DNA of 64,000 nt from JAAYXS01 sp043820985 (lineage in GTDB: Bacteria > Planctomycetota > Phycisphaerae > UBA1845 > Fen-1342). How positions within the stretch are numbered: position 1 is the stretch's first letter; each line of letters starts with the position of its first letter. Below, in pieces: positions 46,603-53,865 of the stretch. The translations under genes and the position numbers were made by a program. Where the stretch lies: NCBI GenBank assembly GCA_043820985.1, contig JBDRDH010000063.1, positions 1-64,000 of the forward strand. Direction: 5' to 3'. The notes below the pieces were generated by a model. It had not been told where the DNA came from. It did not search any database and was given only the letters and a program-made list of their open reading frames with translations.

Positions 46603-47418
46603 GTGGCCATCTGTTATGGAAAAAGGAGAGTTAATCGCAGCCGGATCATCGTAGCGCTGCTGCTGGGAAATGTAGCTGTAAATGCCGCCACGGTGGATTT
46701 TGAGGAGTTCGGCCAGCCGCCGTACTCGCTCGGACCCGAATCCTACTGGAACGGCTCCGACGGCTCCGGTGGATTCACCAGTCAGGGAGCGTTCTTCAAC
46801 AACCTGTACACCGACTGGGGTGGCGGCTTCTACGCCTGGAGCGGCTGGTCGGTCTCAAACATCACCGACAATACCACGCCCGGCTACGATAACCAGTATA
46901 GCGCCTATCCCGGCGGCGGGGCGGACGGGTCGGAGTTCTACAGCCTGTCCTACACGTTCAACCCCGGCGACGCGCACATCGAGCTGCCCGCCGGCGCGGA
47001 ACTCGAACACCTGCTGGTCACCAACACGACGTATGCCGCCCTGTCAATGCTCGACGGCGACTTCGTGTCGAAGAAGTTCGGCGGCGACAGCGGGAACGAT
47101 CCCGACTGGTTCAAATTGACCATCACCGGCCTGGATGAAAACGAGGTGGAGATCGGTTGCGTTAATTTCTACCTGGCCGACTACCGCTTTGATGACAACC
47201 AGCTTGACTACATTGTTGACGAGTGGACGCTGGTGGACCTCTCCAGCCTGAGTACCGCCCGCAAGCTCTCCTTCGGGCTGGATTCATCCGACGTCCACCC
47301 TGTATGGGGCATGAACACGCCCGCGTACTTCGCCATGGACAATCTGGTCTTCGTGCCGGAGCCGGCGACCGCGGCGCTGCTGATCTGCTGCGCCCTGTTC
47401 CTGCGACGTCGAATGTAG
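46603..47418 (+). CDS. DUF4465-type PEP-CTERM protein under B12 riboswitch control
   Basis: The 271-aa exported protein has a signal sequence (RSRIIVALLLGNVAVNA). A beta-sandwich region follows with FYAWSGWSVSNITDN, YDNQYSAYPGGGADGS and the Asp-rich DGSEFY, matching DUF4465. It ends with VPEPATAALLICCALFLRRR, a PEP-CTERM tail processed by an exosortase. The GTG start follows AGGAGGA. As I recall, DUF4465 proteins in Bacteroidetes occur in cobalamin loci and one group (BtuH) binds B12. A role as an envelope-attached B12 binder is inferred from this and from the riboswitch 220 bases upstream. Confidence 0.85.
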   Translation: MAICYGKRRVNRSRIIVALLLGNVAVNAATVDFEEFGQPPYSLGPESYWNGSDGSGGFTSQGAFFNNLYTDWGGGFYAWSGWSVSNITDNTTPGYDNQYSAYPGGGADGSEFYSLSYTFNPGDAHIELPAGAELEHLLVTNTTYAALSMLDGDFVSKKFGGDSGNDPDWFKLTITGLDENEVEIGCVNFYLADYRFDDNQLDYIVDEWTLVDLSSLSTARKLSFGLDSSDVHPVWGMNTPAYFAMDNLVFVPEPATAALLICCALFLRRRM

Positions 47419-47472
47419 GTGCTCTCTCAGGAGTGGGAGGTTGCAGAGGACGAAGCAGATGAAGATACGGAT

Positions 47473-47550
47473 GGGTGGCCCACCTCAGAGGTGGGGAACA
47501 CGAATGGGAGATCGATTCGCGTCCCCCACGGCTAAAGCCATGGGCCACCC
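47473..47550. repeat. Intergenic inverted-repeat element
   Basis: GGGTGGCCCA (47473-47482) and TGGGCCACCC (47541-47550) are perfect inverted repeats around CCCACGGCTAAAGCCATGGG, a dispersed planctomycete-type motif. It separates the DUF4465 gene from the next gene in the unit. Confidence 0.6.
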
Positions 47551-47576
47551 GACCTCCGGATGGGAGGAAGCTGCAG

Positions 47577-48743
47577 ATGAAGACGTACAATGCTATGCAA
47601 ATTGCGATGACAATCCTCACTGTGTTGTTGGGCACCACGGCCTTGCCGGCACAGTCGCCATTCGCGACAACGGTAATCGATTTCACCCCGGCGCCGGGGC
47701 AGTTCGTTAACGACAACCTATACAACGATCCCGCCATCGCGCTGGGGCGGCCATATGGCGGAGGATTCACCGACTCAGGTATGTCCTCACTGGTATCGCT
47801 GGGCGGCTTTGGCGGATCGATCACATTAGGCTTCGACCACACGGTTCTTGACGATCCGGCGAATCCATTCGGCCTGGACGCCATCGTGTATGGCAACGCC
47901 ATCTGGGTCGGCGCCAATCCGAACCGCCGCTGGGCCGAGTGCGGCCACATCGAAATCAGCCAAGACGTCAACAGCAATAGCTTGGCCGACGATCCATGGT
48001 ATCTGATCCCCGGCTCACACATCGGGCAAATTGGCATGCCTGCCGATCAACTGGAAATCCAGGTCTGGGACGACAATATCGCGGATCCCACCTGGCCGCC
48101 GGAGGATGAATACTGGATTCCTCCAGGCAACAGCGGCACCTGGTCTACCAGTGCTTTTCGCTTACCGCCCGAGGTTTTCGAAACCGTCATCGTGGAGAAT
48201 CCCAACGGTCCGGATGCGACCGAGGAAGGCATTTTCGGCTACGCCGACTATACCCCTACATTGAAGCTGGGTGATCTCGATGGTGACAACATTGTCGATG
48301 ATCCGGACATGCTTCCCGAGGAGTTTTATCCACGCCCGGATGATCCGCTGGCGGTTGGTCTGACGCTGACATGTGGTGGCGGTGACGCCTTCGATATTGC
48401 CTGGGCAATCGATCCAATCACTGCCGAGCCAGCCAATCTGGCTGGATTCGATTTCATCCGCATAACGACCGCCGTCAATCTGGTCATCCTCATGCCGCCA
48501 CCGCCCTTGAACGAACTCTCGACCGAGATCGACGCGGTGGTTGACGTTGCGGAAGGTTCACTGGGCGATATGGAAAACGACGGCGACATCGATCTGGACG
48601 ATCTGGATGCGTTCATGAATTGCCTGACGTGGCCGGGTGAGCCGCTGCCATCCGGCCGCTGCCGTGTCATGGACTTCGATCTGGATGGCGACCTCGACCT
48701 GAATGATCTGGCGTATTTCCAGGCCAGCTTCACCGGCTCGTAG
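47577..48743 (+). CDS. Secreted surface protein of the B12 unit, with dockerin-like calcium loops
   Basis: The 388-aa protein has a signal peptide ending at about TALPAQS. The main domain begins VIDFTPAPGQFVNDNLYNDP and contains MSSLVSLGGFGGSITLGFDH, DAIVYGNAIWVGANPNRRW and SNSLADDPWYLIPGSHIGQ. This resembles the family annotated 'cell surface protein' in Bacteroidetes B12 loci, a similarity I recall but could not test. The last 70 residues hold two dockerin-like EF-hand loops (MENDGDIDLDDLDAFMNCL, DFDLDGDLDLNDLAYFQ). The ATG follows GGGAGGAAG. There is no PEP-CTERM tail. The next gene starts 14 bases downstream. Confidence 0.82.
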   Translation: MKTYNAMQIAMTILTVLLGTTALPAQSPFATTVIDFTPAPGQFVNDNLYNDPAIALGRPYGGGFTDSGMSSLVSLGGFGGSITLGFDHTVLDDPANPFGLDAIVYGNAIWVGANPNRRWAECGHIEISQDVNSNSLADDPWYLIPGSHIGQIGMPADQLEIQVWDDNIADPTWPPEDEYWIPPGNSGTWSTSAFRLPPEVFETVIVENPNGPDATEEGIFGYADYTPTLKLGDLDGDNIVDDPDMLPEEFYPRPDDPLAVGLTLTCGGGDAFDIAWAIDPITAEPANLAGFDFIRITTAVNLVILMPPPPLNELSTEIDAVVDVAEGSLGDMENDGDIDLDDLDAFMNCLTWPGEPLPSGRCRVMDFDLDGDLDLNDLAYFQASFTGS

Positions 48744-48757
48744 AAAGGTAACCGCAC

Positions 48758-49582
48758 GTGGTCAGGCAGCATGCAAGACAGCAATCCAACGGCCGGTTCA
48801 GCGGCTTCACGTTGGTCGAACTGTTGGTGACGATCGCGATCATCGCAGTCTTGCTGTCAATTCTCCTGCCCAGCCTGCGGCAGGCTCGTGAGCAGGGCCG
48901 CCTGGCTATTTGCGGTTCGAACATTCGCCAAATCGCCATCGCCAACATCGCCTACTCCTGCGACCACCAGGGACGCTTCTGCCCAGGGGCCGCCGGTATG
49001 CGTACCAGTAACCTGCACCGCTGGCACGGTACGCGTACACAAGACGGATACCCGTTCGATCCTCAAAACGGACCACTGGTACCCTACCTCGGCGTCGATC
49101 AGCGTATCCGAGCCTGTCCCGCGTTCAGGGAAATGGTGACAAACATGGCGGCTTTTGAACTCGGTAATGGTGGCTATGGGTATAACCAGGCCTACGTCGG
49201 CCGCGTCCTGATACAAAAGTCCAATGGCGATTTCTCGGTCGTAACTGACCTCCAGGGTGTGTTCAGCGAGCGCGTCCGGCAGCCCGGACGCACTGTGATG
49301 TTCTCGGACGCCGCCTTCGCGGCGACCGCCAACGGTGTAATCGAGTACAGCTTCAGCGAGCCGCGCTTCCACCCGGAATATCTACATTATGATGCCCGCC
49401 TGGATCCCTCCATCCACTTCCGCCACCAGGGACAGGCCAGCATCGCCTGGTGCGACGGCCACGTCGGTCGCCGATCACGTACATTTACCTGGTCAAGTGG
49501 TTTCTACGAGGGTGATCCCGTCCAGGAGAATATCGGCTGGTTCGGCGAAACGGACGATAACGGCTTCTTCGACCTGGAATAG
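48758..49582 (+). CDS. DUF1559-type pseudopilin (H-X9-DG)
   Basis: The 274-aa protein has a type IV pilin-like N-terminus: a basic leader, then GFTLVELLVTIAIIAVLLSI with Glu at position +5 of the mature helix. It carries the planctomycete C-terminal motif HFRHQGQASIAWCDGHV (H-X9-DG type). A GTG start follows AGAAAGG 7-8 bases upstream. It lies 14 bases after the preceding stop, so it is in the same operon. It would assemble in a T2SS-like pseudopilus; its link with B12 capture is inference. Confidence 0.88.
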   Translation: MVRQHARQQSNGRFSGFTLVELLVTIAIIAVLLSILLPSLRQAREQGRLAICGSNIRQIAIANIAYSCDHQGRFCPGAAGMRTSNLHRWHGTRTQDGYPFDPQNGPLVPYLGVDQRIRACPAFREMVTNMAAFELGNGGYGYNQAYVGRVLIQKSNGDFSVVTDLQGVFSERVRQPGRTVMFSDAAFAATANGVIEYSFSEPRFHPEYLHYDARLDPSIHFRHQGQASIAWCDGHVGRRSRTFTWSSGFYEGDPVQENIGWFGETDDNGFFDLE

Positions 49583-49733
49583 TCCCCCTCACCTGGCGCA
49601 CATACCGATAACCGCAATATCAGCCCTCAATAACCGCCGTCCGAATAAGAAATTCGCCACTCTGTGAAAATTTGTGCGTTCTGGATTTGATTCTGCGATT
49701 TGGCGGGGCATAGAAATAGCGACGCATGAATTC

Positions 49734-49772
49734 AGGGTGAGCGGCACCCACACCGGTCCAAGGAGGCGGAAG
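49734..49772 (+). promoter_or_regulatory. Conserved 39-nt leader element, copy 1
   Basis: AGGGTGAGCGGCACCCAC at the 5' end forms a GGGTG/CACCC hairpin, followed by GGTCCAAGGAGGCGGAAG. Only two bases differ from copy 2 at 51036-51074. It ends 45 bases before the start codon. Confidence 0.7.
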
Positions 49773-49817
49773 AAAATCCGTCAACTAACAACCTTTTTTC
49801 ATAGGGAGAAGGGAAAC

Positions 49818-50504
49818 ATGAGGAAGTTTATTGCTGCAATGATGTGTCTTGGTTTGGTCGCTTCGGTCGCTTCGGCCGGACAACTCCAACTTTACTTCTC
49901 GACCACCGGCGCTGGCGATGTCGTTCCGCCAGAGTACGCGGCTCAGATCAATCCGGAGCTGCCGATGGGTGGCGGCACGGCCTATCTCTGGGCGTTTGTC
50001 AACACCGGCAACATCTGGAACGGCCTGGCTCTCGAGAGCCATGGCGCGCTCGCGACCGCGGGTGAGATGTACAACGATGCGCTGCCGATCCTCGGCGGCA
50101 TTCGTTGGGAACCCGCCCCGGCCAGTGATTTGGATCCCGTGGGCGACAACTACATCTTCGGCTTCTCAGTCACGCGTATGGGACTGGGCAGCTCCATGGA
50201 AGCTGTGGCTGATGCCAACTTTGGCTGGGATAAGTACATCCCCGGCACCGGCGGCGGTCACTACCTCGTCGCTGAGTACACCTACGATGGCAGTGCGCCG
50301 GTCTTCCTGGCTCCGGGTCTCGGCGGCATCTCGCTGTCCGGTTCGAACCCCGGCGCCAACGACGTTTACTTCGGCTTCGGCGATGCTCCGGTTCCGGACA
50401 ACGCCGTCGGCCAGATGAGTGACATTGCTGATCTGACATTCATCCCTGAGCCCGCCAGCCTGCTGCTGCTGGGTCTGGCCGGTCTGGTTTTGCGTCGTCG
50501 CTAA
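49818..50504 (+). CDS. PEP-CTERM secreted protein, paralogue A
   Basis: The 228-aa protein has a signal peptide (FIAAMMCLGLVASVASAG), a beta-rich body including LQLYFSTTGAGDVVPPEY, and the tail IPEPASLLLLGLAGLVLRRR, a PEP-CTERM sorting signal for an exosortase. The ATG follows GAAGGG. The body matches the protein at 51118-51834 over its full length, so the two arose by duplication. The role is unknown; anchored or released surface proteins of this type often contribute to the matrix. No exosortase gene is in the window. Confidence 0.88.
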   Translation: MRKFIAAMMCLGLVASVASAGQLQLYFSTTGAGDVVPPEYAAQINPELPMGGGTAYLWAFVNTGNIWNGLALESHGALATAGEMYNDALPILGGIRWEPAPASDLDPVGDNYIFGFSVTRMGLGSSMEAVADANFGWDKYIPGTGGGHYLVAEYTYDGSAPVFLAPGLGGISLSGSNPGANDVYFGFGDAPVPDNAVGQMSDIADLTFIPEPASLLLLGLAGLVLRRR

Positions 50505-50533
50505 GCCTGACAGGTACGAGCTGGAACTTAATG

Positions 50534-50562
50534 AGGAGCCGGATTTCTTCCGGCTCCTTTTT
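50534..50562 (+). terminator. Rho-independent terminator
   Basis: The perfect 10-bp stem AGGAGCCGGA/TCCGGCTCCT has a 5-base loop and is followed by T4. It ends the gene of paralogue A. Confidence 0.85.
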
Positions 50563-51035
50563 ATGCGCGCGTAACGAAAAAAGTCTGATATTTCTTGAGT
50601 TTGAGCGGCCCATGCACGTTTATGAGAACACGGTTAGTACTCCAACGCTACAAACCTCGCTCCGCAATCCGAGCCTGGGGCGCAAGCGACGGGTTACCCT
50701 GCCGATGTGTTGAAGTGCCCTAAATCCTCGCTTGCACTTCGGGCTCGAATTAGGCGCCACCGCCCAAAATCTCTTTTAATCGCCGGGGTCACAACGTCTG
50801 CCGAGACTGCTTTTAGCGTGGTAGTATTACAGTCTATCTCGTTGCCTGACTATAGTTTGCGCTCTGCCAAGCTGAGAACCAGGTTCTTAGAAATCAGGCA
50901 AACGCATGAAAGCCATAATTGGAATTGTAGTTATCGGAATATATTTGTCTATTCACGACCCACAACAGGAGGAATTCTTCCCAAAAATGCTTGCATTGCC
51001 ATAGCAAGCGTGGTATATCTGTGTATGTGAGAGTA
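50563..51035. other. Intergenic stretch
   Basis: No convincing gene lies between the terminator of paralogue A and the leader of paralogue B. It has lower GC than its neighbours and contains the short dispersed repeat at 50721-50752. A promoter for paralogue B presumably lies near its 3' end, but no clear hexamers were found. Confidence 0.55.
50721..50752 (+). repeat. Short dispersed repeat, copy 2
   Basis: It matches the 34851-34881 unit with some changes (core CCTCGCTTGCACTTCGGGCT). Confidence 0.5.
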
Positions 51036-51074
51036 AGGGTGAGCGGCACCCACCCTGGTCCAAGGAGGCGGAAG
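51036..51074 (+). promoter_or_regulatory. Conserved 39-nt leader element, copy 2
   Basis: It carries the same GGGTGAGCGGCACCC hairpin and GGTCCAAGGAGGCGGAAG as copy 1. It lies 43 bases before the ATG of paralogue B. Confidence 0.7.
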
Positions 51075-51117
51075 CACCTCTCTTAAAACATTGTCAATTT
51101 GGAAGGAGTGAGGAAAC

Positions 51118-51834
51118 ATGAGAAACATTCTTGCGGTTATTCTTTGCCTGGGCCTCCTCGCCGGCGTGGCGAATGCCCAGAGCTACATGCACTTGTACTT
51201 CTCGGAAACGGGTCCGGGCGATGTGATCCCACCGGAGTGGGATACCCAGACGAATCCGTACATCGAGTGCGAGCCCATGGCGCCGCCTTGCGATCCCTGC
51301 CATCTGTACCTGTGGGCCTTTGTGGTTCAAGGCGACCTGTGGAACGGTCTCGCGTTGAATCTCGTCGGTGGCGCTGCTCTCGGCGGCCAGATGTACAACG
51401 ATCCGCTACCGGTCGTGGGTGGCATCCGTTGGGAACCCCCTCCGGGCAGCGACCTTGATCCGGTCGGCGACAACTACATCTTCGGTTATTCAGTCACGAA
51501 GCTGGGTCTCGGCAACCAGGCGGAAGCAACTGCTGACGCTTACTTTGGCTGGGACAAGTACATCCCGGGTGTTGGCGGTGGCCACTACCTGATCGCCGAT
51601 TACCTCGTTGAGTGCCCGACGGTTGGCTTCTTGTCCCCGGGCGCCGGCGGCATCTCGCTGTCCGGTTCTGGTCCGGGCCTGAATGACATCTACTTCGGCT
51701 TTGGCGATGCCCCGGTGTTGGACAACGCCGTTGGCCAGACCTCCGAAATCCCGGACTTCATCTGCAACTGCATACCGGAGCCGGCCAGCATGCTGCTGCT
51801 CGGTCTCGCCGGTCTGTTCCTGCGTCGTCGCTAG
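51118..51834 (+). CDS. PEP-CTERM secreted protein, paralogue B
   Basis: The 238-aa protein has a signal peptide (NILAVILCLGLLAGVANAQ), then LYFSETGPGDVIPPEW and NYIFGYSVTKLGLGNQAEA. The tail is IPEPASMLLLGLAGLFLRRR. It aligns with paralogue A throughout but has an insert with four Cys (IECEPMAPPCDPCH and later CNC). The ATG follows GGAAGGAG. It has its own leader element and terminator, so it is probably an independent unit. Confidence 0.88.
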   Translation: MRNILAVILCLGLLAGVANAQSYMHLYFSETGPGDVIPPEWDTQTNPYIECEPMAPPCDPCHLYLWAFVVQGDLWNGLALNLVGGAALGGQMYNDPLPVVGGIRWEPPPGSDLDPVGDNYIFGYSVTKLGLGNQAEATADAYFGWDKYIPGVGGGHYLIADYLVECPTVGFLSPGAGGISLSGSGPGLNDIYFGFGDAPVLDNAVGQTSEIPDFICNCIPEPASMLLLGLAGLFLRRR

Positions 51835-51866
51835 GAACTAGCAGACCGCAGACTTGGGATCTCACA

Positions 51867-51899
51867 AGGAGCCGGACCACGTGTCCGGCTCCTTTCTTT
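51867..51899 (+). terminator. Rho-independent terminator
   Basis: The 11-bp stem AGGAGCCGGAC/GTCCGGCTCCT is followed by TTCTTT. The stem is nearly identical to that after paralogue A. Confidence 0.85.
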
Positions 51900-51930
51900 A
51901 TTGCGCCGATATATCCGCCGTGGATACCGC

Positions 51931-52908
51931 CTACAACGGCAGCGCTGTCTTACTTGCCAACTCATTGAGATCCGCGGCATGCTTTCGAACGGCGGCAACA
52001 TCCCGCTGGATTTGAGCAACTAAACCACTGGCATCAGCGAAACGTTGTTGAGTTCGCAAGCGCTCGAAGAAGTACAGCCCAATCCGCTGTCCACGCACCT
52101 GTCCAGTCCAATCCAAGAGGTACGCCTCCACACATGAAGTGCCTGGCCCAAACGTTGGCTGTGGGCCGACATTCACGGCGGCCAGATGATAACTGTTATC
52201 TTCGAGCTGCGCTAAACCAGCGTAGACGGACTGGCCAGGCAACAAGTGCTCAATCGCCTCCAGGTTGACGGTGGGATAACCCAGACCCGCGCCACGCCTA
52301 GCACCACTGCCTACGCGACCCACGATGCGGTATGGCCGCCCTAACATGGCTCGGGCAATCTCAACCTGCCCGGCCTGGACAGCCGTGCGAATGGCCGAAC
52401 TGCGTATCACGGGTCTCTCGGACAACTCCTCACAGCACGCCGCCGCGACCACCTGAACGACACAGCCTTGCCGGTCTCCGAAAGCCAGTAAGGTCTCGAT
52501 GGTTCCCGAGCGCTCACGGCCAAAATTGAAGTCCGGTCCCTCGATAATGGCCCGCGGTCGACAGTGTGTGCTTAAATCGTTCAGGAAATCATCGGCCGAC
52601 TTCTCCAGTAGCGGCGGCGTGCTGCGTACCACGATGCACATATCCACTCCGGCTGTTTCGAGCAGGTGCAGCTTTTCCACCAGCGGAGTCAATTGGGCAG
52701 GAGCGTGGCGCGGCGCCAGTACCGCCAATGGATGGGGTTCGAAGGTCATAACCACGACGGGCGTGCCGAGATCAGCCGCCGCGGCGCGCGCGGCCGCGAT
52801 GATGCGCCGGTGCCCCAGATGCAGGCCGTCGAAGTTGCCAATAGTCAATGTGATACCGGCGGGTGGCGGCGTGAATCCAGTTATCCCATCGAAGACTAGC
52901 ATACTCAT
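51931..52908 (-). CDS. ribF: Bifunctional riboflavin kinase / FMN adenylyltransferase
   Basis: The 325-aa enzyme makes FMN and FAD. The N-terminal adenylyltransferase domain has TIGNFDGLHLGHRRII and VVMTFEPHPLAVLAP. The C-terminal kinase has GRPYRIVGRVGSGARRGAGL, GYPTVNLEA and the later VEAYLLDW. Length is normal. The ATG has no strong ribosome-binding site. No FMN riboswitch was seen upstream. Confidence 0.96.
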   Translation of the reverse strand: MSMLVFDGITGFTPPPAGITLTIGNFDGLHLGHRRIIAAARAAAADLGTPVVVMTFEPHPLAVLAPRHAPAQLTPLVEKLHLLETAGVDMCIVVRSTPPLLEKSADDFLNDLSTHCRPRAIIEGPDFNFGRERSGTIETLLAFGDRQGCVVQVVAAACCEELSERPVIRSSAIRTAVQAGQVEIARAMLGRPYRIVGRVGSGARRGAGLGYPTVNLEAIEHLLPGQSVYAGLAQLEDNSYHLAAVNVGPQPTFGPGTSCVEAYLLDWTGQVRGQRIGLYFFERLRTQQRFADASGLVAQIQRDVAAVRKHAADLNELASKTALPL

Positions 52909-52976
52909 CGTATATTGTATGATGCCCGCGGCTGTTGACTATCGCGAGGAATGAAGATCCGGCCGTGGTGGCGTGG

Positions 52977-53537
52977 CTATTTGCCAGGCGACACGCACAA
53001 GCCCAGCTCGGCGGCCTGCCGCTGATATTCTTCCTCGGTCATCCAAACCAGCTCGTAGTTCTCCCCGTCAAAGAGGACCACGTGTCGCCCGTCTTCCCGC
53101 AGATACAAGGCGTGGGCATTGGCACAGCAGCAAACGCCGACACGCTGGCCGCTGGCGCTTTGTCGGGCATAGTGGGCGTTATAGAAGTAGTGCGCTCGCA
53201 TCACGAAGAAAGCTTCATCGTCGGCGGCGGCTTCTTCTTCTGACAGCATTGCATCACCATATTCGCTGCCTGGCAGGGGTAATGGTAGATTCTTGGGGGC
53301 GACCTTCCCTTGCGCCAGCATTTTCTGTAACTCCTGGCAAGTCACGGTTAAACGCTGGTCACAGCTACGCACCGACTGGTGATCCCGCTGGGCCATGGAG
53401 AGCAGCACCGCCACTACTAATACAACCCCGAACAGCAGCAGGTTCAGCCAGACGCGCCGCCGGCGTTCCGTCATCCGTCGCCGCGCGGCACGATCGACCG
53501 CGCTCCGCGGGGATTGGCTTGCAGTACCTCCGGTCAC
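52977..53537 (-). CDS. Membrane-anchored protein of unknown function
   Basis: The 186-aa protein has a basic N-terminus, one transmembrane helix (VWLNLLLFGVVLVVAVLLSM) and an extracytoplasmic domain with several Cys (SCDQRLTVTCQEL, VGVCCCANAHALYL). The phrase HALYLREDGRHVVLFDGENY suggests a small mixed fold. The GTG start follows AAGGAG. No family is recognised. It is divergent from the small gene at 53659. Confidence 0.65.
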   Translation of the reverse strand: MTGGTASQSPRSAVDRAARRRMTERRRRVWLNLLLFGVVLVVAVLLSMAQRDHQSVRSCDQRLTVTCQELQKMLAQGKVAPKNLPLPLPGSEYGDAMLSEEEAAADDEAFFVMRAHYFYNAHYARQSASGQRVGVCCCANAHALYLREDGRHVVLFDGENYELVWMTEEEYQRQAAELGLCVSPGK

Positions 53538-53658
53538 AACCGACTCCTTAGATGGCTTGGGCGTCCACTACCCAGCGTCAATAAACATTCTATAATCCCT
53601 GCACGGCTGGTAAAGAGCCAGCCACTATCCGCACCCCGGCCCAATCAGAGGTAATGGC

Positions 53659-53862
53659 GTGGGTGAGAATCTAGGCGAGTATCTGTGGGTAATCGGCGGA
53701 GCGCTGCTGACCTTGGGGCTGGGCGCCGCGTTGCTCTACTGGATCGATGCCGAATGGCGCGTGCTGGACGAGCGCCAGCGTCAGGCTCGCCGCCAGACTG
53801 CCTTTCCGATCGCGCGGCCCATACAACCTCCGATTCCTGAAGAGCACCCGCCAGACGATTAA
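53659..53862 (+). CDS. Small membrane protein
   Basis: The 67-aa protein has one hydrophobic helix (LWVIGGALLTLGLGAALLYWI) and a basic then Pro/Glu-rich tail (RPIQPPIPEEHPPDD). It starts at GTG with an AGAGGTAA site. It abuts the convergent purL gene by 3 bases. Its function is unknown. Confidence 0.6.
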   Translation: MGENLGEYLWVIGGALLTLGLGAALLYWIDAEWRVLDERQRQARRQTAFPIARPIQPPIPEEHPPDD

Positions 53863-53865
53863 AAC

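Noticed and set aside
46085..46634. Short ORFs in the riboswitch region
   Set aside because: They overlap the cobalamin riboswitch and have no ribosome-binding site or conserved features.
49674..49817. Longer start for PEP-CTERM paralogue A
   Set aside because: The frame is open upstream, but the leader there is the conserved non-coding element; paralogue B has a stop in the same place, and the ATG has the signal peptide and ribosome-binding site.
52909..52976. FMN riboswitch upstream of ribF
   Set aside because: The 68-bp gap is too short, and no RFN-type conserved blocks are seen.
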